DNA of 64,000 nt from NCBI GenBank assembly GCA_963678675.1, contig OY783194.1:22050278-22114277 (forward strand), in the 5' to 3' direction. This document shows, piece after piece, positions 31,897 through 43,587 of this stretch. Every line of letters starts with the position of its first letter. The stretch's first letter is position 1. A program made the translations under genes and the position numbers. Source of the stretch: Xiphydria camelus (Eukaryota > Arthropoda > Insecta > Hymenoptera > Xiphydriidae). Under the pieces are notes generated by a model. That model was given only the letters and a program-made list of their open reading frames with translations. It was not told the DNA's origin and did no database searches.

Positions 31897-32051
31897 GAGG
31901 AAAACCCTACGTTCATTAAAAAATTACGGACATAATGCTATTGATTTTATTGAAATCCGTTAAGAATTTACGGAGAAATTAATTATTAAAAAGTAATTAA
32001 TACTGTTTAAAATAACGTTCGTTATTTTTTAATGAACATAGGGTTTTCCTC
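31897..32051. mobile_element. 155-bp hairpin MITE
   Basis: The ends GAGGAAAACCCTACGTTCAT and (reverse) GAGGAAAACCCTATGTTCAT pair; arms extend through TTAAAAAAT. AT-rich loop, no ORF. Confidence 0.78.
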
Positions 32052-32075
32052 TGGATCAGAGGTTTGAGAACACCC

Positions 32076-32725
32076 CGCGCGCGTGTGTGTCTGTGTGTGT
32101 ATAGATAAAATTACAATACATTATATATGGGGTATTGCGAATGTAACAGGCCACACTCTGACCCGACCATTGTGAGTTGCATCCATTTTTTGTTTGTAGA
32201 ATAATCTCGAAAAAATAAGCCTTCATAATTGTTTTCACATTTTTTTACCAACACGTTCTCGAGTTATAAAATAATAAAACATTGAAGAAAAATGAGTCTA
32301 CTCTTGAACTTCGAATGATTAAAACACCGATAAAAAAATGCTATCGACAAGAACGATGAGTGATTTTTTTCGTCTTGAAGTGCTCTATGTGATGAGAAAG
32401 TAAAAAAAACTATTTTCACATAATTTTTGATTATTTATGACTGCATAAAGTTCAAAAAATAATTGTCTTGAAATGCGTCTTTTGTTTTTTCCGGCTCAGT
32501 ATTAAAAAATTCGTAATTTAATGGCCAAAATTTTAAGCCATCGTTTATCGTGGAAAAACTTTTTTTTTCTATTTCTTTCTTTGGGATAATGAAGTTCCGA
32601 ATGTCCTTGGGATTAACATGTATAAATGTATAAATATATATCTGTACCTCAGAGCTAGACTATGTTAAGTTAAGACTAAGTACAGATATGAAGATAAAAA
32701 TTCCTATATCCGCCGTTTTCCTATA
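32076..32725. other. no gene seen (GCH1 intron 1)
   Basis: AT-rich, with a short GCGCGTGTGTGTCTGTGTG run at the start. Nothing else recognised. Confidence 0.45.
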
Positions 32726-33195
32726 CAGGGTGTTCATTTTAAAACTTACCACCCACGTTATCTGCGTAAAGAGACATATTTCTGAAAATCGCCGAGACAC
32801 GTCAACAAAATTATTGAGGGGGAACATTTTTTATAAAAATTCGACGCCCCCCCCCCCCCTCAACCACCTGACTCCGGGGGCGGTAACCCCAATATTCTTA
32901 AATGGAACAGGGGGTCGAGTGATACCTCATTTTAAAGGGCTTTTAATTGTGTACATTTTGACGTCCTACTTTTCAAATTTGACATTAAAATGAGGTATCA
33001 CTCGACCCCCTGTTCCATTTAAGAATATTGGGGTTACCGCCCCCGGAGTCAGGTGGTTGAGGGGGGGGGGGGGGCGTCGAATTTTTATAAAAAATGTTTC
33101 CCCTCAATAATTTTGTTGACGTGTCTCGGCGATTTTCAGAAATATGTCTCTTTACGCAGATAACGTGGGTGGTAAGTTTTAAAATGAACACCCTG
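32726..33195. mobile_element. near-perfect palindromic TA-flanked element
   Basis: CAGGGTGTTCATTTTAAAAC at the left and its exact complement at the right are flanked by TA. Arms of about 212 bp are almost identical over their whole length, including a poly(C)/poly(G) run (32849-32862 and 33060-33074), with about 48 bp between them. The protein-like ORFs in each arm are mirror images and not genes. High arm identity means recent origin or gene-conversion-like repair. Confidence 0.85.
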
Positions 33196-33267
33196 TAGAT
33201 GGCTTACGAGAAAAACGGCGGAAGCAAAGTAGTACACCTAATATAGATATTTGTATCTTTCCATTTA

Positions 33268-33370
33268 GGGGAAACTGGGATAAGTTAAGCAGGAAATTTG
33301 TCCCTCGTTGCCTTGGAAAGTAATGGGAGAGAGGGGCCAGTTTCCTGTATCAACTTATCTCAGTCTCCCC
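33268..33370. mobile_element. ~100-bp hairpin MITE with conserved core, copy 1
   Basis: TA-flanked; ends GGGGAAACTGGGATAAGTT and (reverse) GGGGAGACTGAGATAAGTT. The interior has CCTCGTTGCC, GGAAAGTAATGG and GAGGGGCC in that order. The same core is found at 35746, 36255 and 62493. Confidence 0.8.
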
Positions 33371-33372
33371 TA

Positions 33373-35743
33373 AATTAAATAATAAAATTGTGTCAGTGTG
33401 TGTGTGTGTGTAGATCAACTTAAACTTTAGTTGACAAATTTTAACCTAAAAATTCACCTAAAAATAAAATTTTTCTTTAGGTAATTTCAGAAAAAATCTG
33501 ATATATCCATCTGATAGAATACTAAAACTTACCCACTCCGACAAATTCGTATTAAGTTTTGTTAACATACGAAGGAGTCTTGTAGTTTATTAAGATAAAC
33601 GCATTTTTGTACATTGCATATTCTATTCTAAGCTGAACGCTGAACTTGATTAGAGAATTTAAGTGGTTCTAGAATTTTTCAAAAATTGAATATTACTACA
33701 GTGTATGTTAATCAAAAATTGACTCCCAAATTAAACTTAAAACAATATTAAATATATCTAAGTACTACTCTAGTCCAATTTTTCGTTTAAATTAGAATTG
33801 AACATACGATATATTTGATGCATGTACTTAATGAAATCAAGAAATGTCTTTTTCTTCTGAGCACTTCTGTCAAAACTGAATTTAAAAAATGAGACCAATA
33901 AATTCAGAGATAAGCAGTAAAACTCTAATACATTTTTTAAACTGATATAATTAACTCAATTAACCGATTAAGTACAAAATTTTCCTGATATTTCCCTACT
34001 TTTCTGAACGCTATACAAGACTTTGAAAAATAAGAACGCAAATGTGACGCCGTACGCCATCGAATGCGACAAATCTAGAAAAGCACGCGTTACAGTCGCG
34101 TTACGAAATCACTTATAAGTTTCGAGTCATGCATCTGTGGGAGAGCGATAAAGACGTCTGCTATCGTTAGTTTCGACCCGTAACGCCAATTCTGTTTTGC
34201 AATTAAATACATGACATCCGATACAATCGACATTGGAGGAATCTTATATGCGACGAAAGAAGAGTATAGTGATTTTCTGAATCTGATTCAATCAATGAAA
34301 TCATCAGCCATCGCATAAGTCTCGACCAGTAACTGTAGTATTCTTCCGTATGCTACATTGCACGTAATAAACTGCAAAAATCTCACATTCAATAAAAATA
34401 ATGGACCAAAATAATTTTTGAACATTTTTTTCTACTATGTAATCGGAATAGGTACTAAATACACCAATAGGATAATTTTTTGCAATTAACGTTCCATTTT
34501 CACAGTGACCACAAATGACCAATCGAGTATCGAAACATTTTTTACGAGTTTTAAAACTCATTTTTACTATCATGATGCAATTCATAATTTATAAGTATGA
34601 TCATACAAATTGGATGTTATATAAATCGATACACCTGGGTTGATTCGATGAGTCGTATATTTGCAAAACTCACTCTTATATTATGTATACCATATTTAGA
34701 GTGGCCCACGTGACAAAAAGTGGGTCACCCAGCTTTATTACTCACTGCATTAGACACACACACCTTTATGGGCGGTGCAGTAGACCGTCGAATAATCGTA
34801 GCCAAAAAATATCAAACTTACCGAAATCCGATTCAATACTACAAAAAATTTCAGTTTTCACTTTAAAACAAAAATTTCATCCACAGCGAACTTCAACTTG
34901 CAGATTGTTAGTTTAAAACTTCATCGTTTGAGTTATCAGCGTATTTCTAGTATATATTTATTCAGTTCTACATGAACCGTTTATAATGTAAAAATGTTCA
35001 GTACCTAGGGCATAAGATCATAAATATGCTAAGAGTAAAAAGAATTAATTTTCAAACAATTACTCGATATCTCCAATAAGTTCTTTTAAAAGAGCTTTTT
35101 CGTATTTTTCTTCAGACGTGACAAAATTTATACTTCAAACATTTTTTAACCTCTTCAGGGACGATTTTTTTGCGGCGACAAAAAGATGACAATGTTTTTT
35201 TTCTTTTGCGATTTATTTATTTTGTATTAATGGGAATTTTTGCTTCTCTGATTGGGAGATTCTGTAGTAAGTTGTTGTCGGGTTTTTGTTCTATTTATTA
35301 TTGACGGTGGCTATAATTGTGGAAAACTAAACGTACACATATGTGGCCAAGGGCGTGAAGAGGTTAAGCCAATTTTTGAACATCATTTCAGGACTCAAAA
35401 ATGTTTTTCCAATATGGGCTCATTGATAATTTTTTTCTGATCTTTGCGTTATTTATTTGGGTTATAACTATCCTCGAATTGTAATAAAATTCACAAAGGG
35501 AAGAATTTCTACAAGGAAATAGGAAAGAAAGAAAAATGCGGTATTGAGTGTTTAATTGTCAAACATATCAATTGTCAATATTAATATTGACAATTAATGT
35601 CAACATCATAGTTAATTTTTTCCCTTGCTTACACTTCTTTAACGAGTGACATTTCTCAAATTTACCGGAAATATCACACTTATATTTTATTATCTAGATA
35701 CATTATAATATAGGTATGTATTCGGAACTAAATCGCGTTTTAA
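33373..35743. other. no gene seen (GCH1 intron 1)
   Basis: AT-rich sequence with a (TG)n at 33391-33412. ORFs such as 34304-34585 (minus) show no known domain. No TIR pairs found. Confidence 0.45.
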
Positions 35744-35745
35744 TA

Positions 35746-35825
35746 GGGAAGGCCAAGACAAGTTGATAAACGAAGTTGGCCCCTCCTTTCCATTACTTTC
35801 CACGGCAACGAGGGCCCAGTTCCTG
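35746..35825. mobile_element. ~100-bp hairpin MITE, copy 2 (reverse core)
   Basis: Starts GGGAAGGCCAAGACAAGTT after TA. The core is present on the minus strand (CCTCGTTGCC, GGAAAGTAATGG, GGAGGGGCC). The right end is shortened (CAGTTCCTG before TA) and is followed by an (AC)n run at 35830-35849. Confidence 0.7.
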
Positions 35826-36254
35826 TATTAACACACACACACACACACATGCCCTGATTATCTCTACTCGTTATGTGATGACGTGTGATAATACTCTAAT
35901 GGAGAAAAAAAAAGAGAAAAACTCCAATTGTGTGTGTCCAAAACATATGGCAATTAAAATTCTATAGGACCAAAAAAAAATTTTAGATCTAGAAATCGTA
36001 CAATTCGATTTCTTCTACGATTCTTTCAAAATGGATGGTTTTCTGTGACAATTCAGACAAAAAATGGTTTTCTATATTTTGTCTCTTTCTCGTCTATTTT
36101 TCAGTTCAGGCATATGAAACTGCCAAAATATATGCTTTTGTATGTATATAAGTCATAATGAAGAAACCAATACGAATGTGTCGCAATAGGTTGTGAATTA
36201 TTACCTACACACACAATAAGCTTATACTACTGCATTCATTCTAATCTCTCTAAA

Positions 36255-36358
36255 GGGTAAGAGAGGATGAGTTAGTGCAGAAGTTAACCTCTCGTGACCA
36301 TGGAAAATAATAGGAATGGGGGAGCCTACTTCTTAGGTTAACTCATTTCATTTTACCC
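36255..36358. mobile_element. ~100-bp hairpin MITE, copy 3
   Basis: Ends GGGTAAGAGAGGATGAGTTA and (reverse) GGGTAAAATGAAATGAGTTA, with TA next to the right end and TA two bases before the left. The core reads CCTCTCGTGACC, GGAAAATAATAGG, GGGGGAGCC, a diverged form of the family core. Confidence 0.72.
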
Positions 36359-36360
36359 TA

Positions 36361-37527
36361 CTGGAGCATAGTCTAAAATCTACCACAGCGTATCGTCTTA
36401 TATAAGATTTTATCACCATAATTCTGTATCAATAACACAAAGAAAGTTTATATCATGGTTCAGAGCATAGGGGGTCCATTATAGGATATTCCTATATATT
36501 ATTTCGACATCATATACCCGGTTTGTGTGTGTGTGTGTGTGTGTGTCGTACGTAATTAACCCAAAATAGTCAAACATTGAAAAAATGATTAGTTTCTTAA
36601 CAAAATCTTTACTTAACATCGATATAAATTAACTAAGATAAGATAAAAATGATTGTTGACAAACTATCGGCCATTTTGAAGAAAGAAAAAATGGGGAAAT
36701 AAGAAAAATTCCTTTTCGATATTACCTATTTGAAATGTGAGTCTTAATAAAATATTATATCTCGATGAATATTATTAATAATTATCGAAATGAGGAGTGT
36801 TTATTCCATATAGCTATGAATGTTTATATCCTATTTAAATATACTTTCAAAAAATACGTAAATCGTGCACGGATGCAGAAGATCGTGATACACATAAACA
36901 TTGGCAACTTTAAATGATCATTACACAATGAAACATCAACGAGAGATTAAACTTTTTGTTTTATTATAGTTATTGGAGTGGGTGAAGCAGTTGAATTAGT
37001 ATCATTCATTTTTATTCGAGTTTGAAAAACGTAAAAGTTTATTATCGTCTTTACGTATTGATGGCCGGAAATGGACGAGGAAGCGTTCACGCCCAAGTTC
37101 CAAGAGTGTGTGGAGCTTTTTTCAAATTTGCTGCATACACAAACCAATTAGCGATTCGGTTAGCTTTCCCTGTCATCACTGCAGCCATTCATTAATAGAA
37201 GACCAAACTGCATACATAGATCACTATTAGTTCGCGTATGTGGCAAACTTGAAAAAGGCTCTACGCACTCTCGGAGTCTCTCTGGGCATGAAAACCCTGT
37301 ATAATATATTCTCCAACCAAATATCTGTATTCTTAAAAATGTTGAAGATCATACGTTATTGGTTAACAAAAATTTTTAAATGACAGCAATTATTTCTTTC
37401 AATGTGCAGAAAATTCAGCATTTTTAAAAAGGGGAGACTTAACCCCTTAAAACCATGTTATGGCAGCGCGCAATGAAGTGTTTTTATTTTGCGAGTTTCC
37501 CAACTTCCCTTATAGGTATATGAATAT
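36361..37527. other. no gene seen (GCH1 intron 1), (TG)n at 36524-36546
   Basis: AT-rich intronic DNA with one TG microsatellite. No coding signal. Confidence 0.5.
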
Positions 37528-39115
37528 ATGGGTGGTTGCCTGTAAAGTGCACGATATACAATATCAGTGGTGCACTGTTCTTGGGTTTAAACTCTAATGT
37601 GTTAGATATCTGTTTTAAGCACTCTTTGCCTTTGTTTTATTGGGTCGTTGTGATTATATTTTTTATAGTTCTATAAAATTCCGTTTTTATTTAATATTTT
37701 AGGTATAAATTGTCATTCCCCTGGTTTGTATCTCCTTCGCTTTACAGCCATTAGACATAAAGTGAAAGAGTATTTGGTATGCTTAAGCAGCTATAAATTA
37801 AGATCTACCTACAAAAAACTCTGTTTAAAAGTCGTTGTAGGTAAATAAATAAAAAAGTTACTCTAATAAGTCTAAAAAAATGCTAAACTTGCGTGTCCAC
37901 AATATACATGTCATTCCCCTGCACATGTTAAAATTCTATTAATGCCTGGGAAATGGAGCCAGAGGTTTGTTTTACCAGGTGAGAGTAAGTAGCAAGTGAT
38001 GCACAGTGGGTTTCCAAAAACTGATTGGTTTACGTGCATTTATTCTCAAGTTAATCTATAAGTTACAGAATTTGTTTCTGTAGTCACATTGAAACTGTCA
38101 TTCCCCTGGTAAGTAATAGTTCTAGTGAATGTTGAAATTATGTTGTGAACTAGAAGTAAATAACTAAGGTTAATATTAATATATTTTTGGGTGTAAGCCT
38201 TATAATGACGCTCAGCCCGTTCAAATTTAATTGAAAATAATCTCATATTTTGTCATTCCCCTGGTGTCGTTCCCCTGGAAAAACAGTTCCAGGGGAATGA
38301 TGTTTCTACAGAGAAATGAGCATTATGAAAGGTAAGCTCGTAAGAGTAGGGTACACTTTTGATGCGATATATGTTATCCATATTAATTTTGCCTCCTGAT
38401 CACGAATCCGGTGTCAGAATTTGGCCATCACATCACATTTTTGTTTTAATCTCAAAAAACCAGCCAGAGATCATGGTTTTCAAAAAGTTAAAGAACTTAA
38501 ACCAAATTCGGTATAGGGGGTTTTTTGGGTCGCTGATCACGAATTTGAAGTCGGATTTCAAAAATTCAAGATGGCGGATCCAATATGGCGGACGAGATTT
38601 TCGAAAATCGACGGATTTGTGCTAAATTTGGTATAGAGGGGGGTTATTTGGGTCGCTGATCTCGAATCTGAAGTCAGATTTCAGAAATTCAAAATGGCGG
38701 ATCAAACATTGCGGACGAGATTTTCGAACATTTTAATTTTTGCAAATATAACCATATTCGTGATCAGCGATCCAAAAAAAACACCTATACCAAATTTGGC
38801 ATAAATCCGTCGATTTTCGAAAATCTCGTCCGCCATATTGGATCTGCCATCTTGAATTTTTGAAATCCGACTTCAGATTCGTGATCAGCGACCCAAAAAA
38901 AATCCTTATACCGAATTTGGTTAAGTCCATTAACTTTTTGAATGATTCCCCTGCTGCTAAATAAAATAAAAAATAATGACAAAAATGAACTGCCTCCTGT
39001 AAATATTTGTTTTTAATTGGTAAACCAAGCTTCTATTCTAGTTTTCTCTCAAAAATATTGTTTTTTTTGTGACCAAAATGGAAAGCTGTTTTGTTTCATT
39101 TCGGGGCATTCACCC
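37528..39115. mobile_element. TA-flanked element with reiterated CCAGGGGAATGACA motif
   Basis: The ends TGGGTGGTTGCCTG and (reverse) TGGGTGAATGCCCCG lie next to TA. Inside, TGTCATTCCCCTGG or its complement occurs at about 37709, 37908, 38095, 38252, 38268 and 38284, with a shorter form at 38943. This reiteration parallels the elements at 829-1709 and 44254-45204. A foldback (38398-38935) is nested in its right half. The exact termini are less certain than the motif array. Confidence 0.55.
38398..38935. repeat. nested tandem plus inverted repeat (GATGGCGGATC units)
   Basis: Three direct units of about 120 bp carry GGGTCGCTGATCACGAATTT, CAAGATGGCGGATCC and GACGAGATTTTCGAAAA. They are followed by inverted copies from about 38750 to 38935. 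Matching frames on both strands (e.g. LITNLKSDFKNSRW) are the same repeat read in two directions, not genes. Confidence 0.7.
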
Positions 39116-39339
39116 ATATATCGCGTGAACCTTAACATAACGTCTATGTATTAATGGTTGCACGATTAAAGAGGCAAGTAAATAAGAACATTTTTTGTCC
39201 ACTATTCGTTTTTGTTTCGTAGAGCTGTTGTAAAGGTATTGCTCATTCGATGATGCAACCATTAATATATAGACGTACACTAAGGTTCACTTTGTATATC
39301 ATGCATCGTGTAACGCGACGCCTTCAGAGCAAAAGTCAA

Positions 39340-40970
39340 TTTCGCATTAACGTATCGGACCGCGCAGTCCAGCTGTCACGCTTCGCATAACCGCCTGTAT
39401 GTGGAACGGTCTTTCTCTCACATAGATTAACCCGGAATGAGAGAAGTGAACTAATAATAACAACAGCAGCAATAATCTCTCGCCGAATGTGGACAATCGA
39501 GCGCGTCCAGGGAGCCCCCCCCCCCTCTCCCTCTCGTGCGCGTGTGTGTAGACGCAGTATACCTGGAGTGGTCGAGGTCCTGGGAGTCCTGGGTGTCCCC
39601 GGTATCTCGATATCAGTCTCCTCCACGGTCTCGCTCCAGGAGACGGTCCTGAGTGGTCCCGGCCTCTTAATGATCGCCTTTTCCTCTTTCCCGTCGTTAT
39701 ACATCTTTCGCTCCGAATTTCCCGGCCCGCACTGGTTACTTATTCCATTCATGTTTACTCCGCGTGCGCGTATATATACGTGTCCTACACAAGAGCGCGT
39801 GTGCCTATCACAGAGCTACCGCGCAACTCCCCCGTCAAATCGAACGCAGAAACGAGACGCGCGGAAAGGGTGGAGCGAAAAGAGCCGATCGCGTTTCTAC
39901 GAAAATAAACCTACGATTGGGAAAGACGACGTTCGCGTTCGAATGTATATCGAAGAGAGAGGGGGAGAGAGAGAAAGAGAGCAGCGCGGTATCGAACGTG
40001 TCAAAAGGACGACGTCGCACGTTCTACTAAAGCTTCGCGCAACAGGACGATCGAACTCGGACAGTGGCTCGCGCGCCGAGACTCGAACGCACGATGGATG
40101 ATTCGATCTCGCCGTCTCGCTCCCTTCCCTCCACACAGGGAAAGGACTAACGCCGATTGGGGGAAGCCCCTTCTTCCGCCTCCCGCCGCTTCGTTCGAAT
40201 TCTCCCGCCGAGATGACTGTCTTGCGCCAACGAATCGCGAAACTCGGTTGTCGTCCCGCCTGATATATCGTGACGAATAGTTGCCGCGCGCAAGAGCCAC
40301 GGCGTCATGTGATTACTGTTCGAAATAGCGTATAGTAATGTACAACTATTTTGTTTGCCGTCGCGGAACGAAGATGCGATGAACTTCTACTTCGGCGATG
40401 ATTCGATCGGACGCGCGGGAAATCGTTTGTATGATGGAGAAGGAATAAGTAAGAGTGAAGAAAAAAGCGGAGAACTGCGATACCGCTTAATCGAGGCACG
40501 CGGCGTGACTGACTGAGGTCTCGTTTCTGCTCTCCGACGCCGCGCAGCACTGGGCTGTTGCGACATATATATTACCCCCTGCCGCTGTGAACGTGACGCG
40601 GGCCGAGTCGCGACTACGGAGCCGGCGGCGGGGTCGTGACGCATTGCATGCGTATCAATCGTCGGACCGCGGAGTTGCGCACGGTGGGCTATCCCCACCC
40701 ACCTGTTCCGACCTTTAACGGGTTTTATATGGAAGGGGAAATAAATCTCCACGGCGAATCGGTCGAAAGCATTTTTCCCTTCGCGAGAAGCTTGCAGGCG
40801 CGCGCGTGTGTGTGTGTGTGAAGGAAAAACGTCGAACGCCACGGGGCGGGATTTCCCTCGACCGACGCACGTCACGGGAGTTCGTCAGTTGCGCTGAATC
40901 ACGGAATTGCCGCCGACACACCACCCGCGTGTACGGACTAACCGGTTCCGGTGGAATTTCGCGGAAGACG
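39340..40970 (-). promoter_or_regulatory. CpG-rich region over GCH1 exon 1 and probable promoter
   Basis: GC content and CpG density are far above the rest of the window, starting at exon 1 and running about 1.2 kb upstream of its ATG (gene on minus). Several short purine (GAGAGA) tracts occur near 39955-39985, a feature of GAGA-factor-type insect promoters. No core promoter can be placed with confidence; the TATATATA at about 39770-39778 is too close to the ATG for a normal 5' UTR. Many long ORFs here are a by-product of high GC. Confidence 0.6.
39563..39752 (-). CDS. GCH1: GTP cyclohydrolase I, coding exon 1
   Basis: The minus-strand ATG at 39752 has a good insect context (AAACATGA). The exon encodes 63 residues plus one base: MNGISNQCGPGNSERK..., then TDIEIPGTPRTPRTSTTP. 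The TPRTSTTPG motif followed by HEKCTFHHD in exon 2 is the junction I know from Drosophila Punch, which fixes this as the first coding exon. The donor is GTATAC at 39562-39557, ending in phase 1. The product starts tetrahydrobiopterin synthesis by converting GTP to dihydroneopterin triphosphate and formate; the family works as a homodecamer in the cytosol. Alternative first exons are known for this gene in flies and cannot be excluded here. Confidence 0.9.
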
Positions 40971-42857
40971 TTGGACCGCGAAGAAGTCGAGTGTGTTTTT
41001 CTATGTGGGAAATATTCATTTATCCTTTGTTAGATTTACGACATTTTGACTTCTTTGTGTGTGGCGAACAGAGAGAGCTCGCATTAATTTATCTTCGACT
41101 ATCTTACATATACATAGGTATATGATTTTTAGCGGACAGGGAATTCTGGAAAGCCTGGAATTGGGACGGAATTGTGCGAGTCAGGGAAATATCGGGGGAA
41201 TTAAAACATTTTCTGGAATTTTTCAAAATTACTGGAACTTTAGAATATTTCAAAGTAGAAGTTTCCTATTAATCTCTCAGTTCTCTCTTTTCATCGATAG
41301 TAAGAATATCGATTACCAATGGAAGCAATATTACACCCTTGTGCAAATAACATAATGAAATCAAAACACTTCTATTTCATACAGCCTTAATTTATAAGAA
41401 ATTAATTTTACCATTTATTATTAGTATGATCACCTTTCACCTTAATTAATATTTCCATTCTTTCTGGCGTAAAGTTGACGATTTCTTGCAATTATCTCCC
41501 AGTTTTTCATCAAGAAACCACATGAAAAAAATGTTTTCATTCCATTAATTTTTTTACAAGGGTATAAATATTTAGAAGGATTCGTTAATTTCGATAAAAG
41601 CTTTCATTGAAATTTATATGTCCTTGTATTATTTCATAGAATTAAAACATATTTTTAATGTAATTTCACAATGAAAAACTGGAAGATAATTAGACAAAAA
41701 CGTTTGGACTCTTTTGGACGCCAAAAAAAATAAAATATTAATTAAGGTGTACAATTTCTTCTGAGTACAATTCCATCAACTATCGGCAATGAATATTTAT
41801 TGAGAAAATGTATTTCAATCGACAAATGTTTTTGCAAGAGTTTCTACAGTCGGTACGACATGTGTTGAGCCAGAATTCTTAGAAGACTGCTGCGTCCCTT
41901 TCTTGGAATTATCCCCATTCAGCACCCGAGTTGGAGACATTGGCGGCACAGTATTTACCGTAGCAGATTTCAGTTAGCATTATTTGCATACCGTGCTTTA
42001 CAGTCTATTTATACGTAGCGTGATTCTTTGTGAGTGCATCGTCCTGTGCACATTTTCAGTTTAATTTCTTATTAAAAGAAAGAAATAAAATGTTTGGTAA
42101 ATAAATACATAGATTCCATTTACGTCATCCTGGACCACTATCTCCTACCTTCAAAATGATATTTTGTTTAGTTCTGGTACGATTATTTTTTTATTGAGTT
42201 ATGGAGATTTGAGAGAGTATAACTATTTTTATGCGAAACAATGTAGAGCATATCAACAATATACCTTGTTTATTTACGTTACTTATCATTTTACGAAAAG
42301 CTTCCGAATAAGTTTTTTCATTCGAGAGAAATATGTATATGATACGTGCAACAGGTTTTTGATGATATGTGTTATTCACGAGATATGAAGGCCTTAACGT
42401 TTTCAATTTAAAGTTAATATTTTAGTACCTGCAAAAGTCATAGAGTTCATTGAGACTAATAAAAAAAGTTCAGGTGGAACATTTATTTATAGAACCATTT
42501 GTGAAATATCGCCTCTCAAAATATAAGAATAACTATGCGTAACTATTTATGTATATCCGACACATTTGGTCGTGTAGAGCTAATTTATTCTTATACAACA
42601 ACTTCAGCAGCGATGTCTTAATGACACTTCAACGGGTAACTACTTGATTTTTTATTTCTTTTAGTAATCTCGATGAGCTTTATAGGAACGAAAATATCAA
42701 GTTTTAAATATCGAGTATTTTTGAAAACCTGTGTGGCATATGTAATATGTCTCTCTATATATGAAATAACTTTTTTTCAAAAGAATTTTTCGTCAAATGG
42801 CAAATAACAGAAATAAACTGAAATATAGTGGGTGAATAAAGTATTTTGGACATCATT
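40971..42857. other. no gene seen (upstream of GCH1)
   Basis: Composition returns to AT-rich. Small ORFs only. No TIR pairs or RNA genes recognised. Confidence 0.5.
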
Positions 42858-43587
42858 TCTTTTTCACATAACTTTATTAACTGAACTGTACATGAAATAA
42901 TAAATATACATCTGCGTAGATTAATTCAATCTGCAATTGGCGGATATCACCTTTTTTGAAAAACTCTAATGACTACTGAATTATAGCAGTTCTTATTTTA
43001 AGCTAAGAAAAACAGTTTTTTACCGGTAATTTTAGAAACGATTTGCAATCTTCATCCCATGGAACATTAGAAGTTACCCTGGCTCGTAAATTGTTATTAA
43101 ATTTTATAGATGCATACAAAATTAAGCTATCTAGAAAAATAAAAAATGGAGCTATTTTATGGTAAATTACGTAAATTGAAGAGTGTAACTTCTAATTAGT
43201 CTAAGTGCCAAAAGCTAAAGTTGGGGAAATCGATAAAGACAGGCAGATTCTTCAAAGGAATAAGTCGAGCATGTCTTGTAGTTTTTGAGTTTTAAGCTTC
43301 TAAGTATGCTCTTGCACATAGCCCCTTTTCAGATGCATTGGGGTTTACATTTACGACCGTTTTCAAGCAAAATATATATTTTTTTGCAAATATGGCACAT
43401 AGACTAATTAGAAGTTACACTCTTCAATTAGCTCGAGTTTTGACTTTTCTAGGTGCCATAACTTTTATATGCGTAGATAAAAGTTAATGAAAAATTATAG
43501 TCTAGGCTAACTTCTAATGCTCTACAGAATAAACATTTCAGATCTTTTCTAAAATGGCACAGAAAAAATTATATTTCTTAGGTTAAT
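42858..43587. mobile_element. foldback element, family A copy 2
   Basis: Left arm (CATAACTTTATTAACTGAAC, ATTATAGCAGTTCTTATTTT) matches the family at 8047-9008. The right arm ends near 43587 with TTCTTAGGTTAATACA and is shorter than the left. A second hairpin (43173-43429) is nested within. The right end is included in the tandem duplication starting at 43444. Confidence 0.65.
43173..43429. mobile_element. nested MITE with ~29-bp TIR
   Basis: AATTGAAGAGTGTAACTTCT and its complement at 43410-43429 are exact inverted ends, continuing AATTAGTCT. 257 bp, no ORF; inserted in foldback family A copy 2. Confidence 0.82.

Larger units (their letters stand above)
31159..32075. mobile_element. composite element with outer inverted repeat GGGTRTTSTCAAACCTCTGA
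   Basis: GGGTATTGTCAAACCTCTGA at 31159 and the complement of GGGTGTTCTCAAACCTCTGA ending near 32075 form an outer inverted pair, both next to TG-rich runs. Between them lie a LINE 3' fragment, two MITEs, a tRNA-like sequence and a 155-bp hairpin. Either an old element has been filled by younger ones, or the pair is chance; the 18/20 match favours the former. Confidence 0.5.

Noticed and set aside
39487..40101. Long plus-strand ORF (204 codons) opposite GCH1 exon 1
   Set aside because: It is antisense to a conserved exon in GC-rich DNA, has no domain, and its length is explained by composition.
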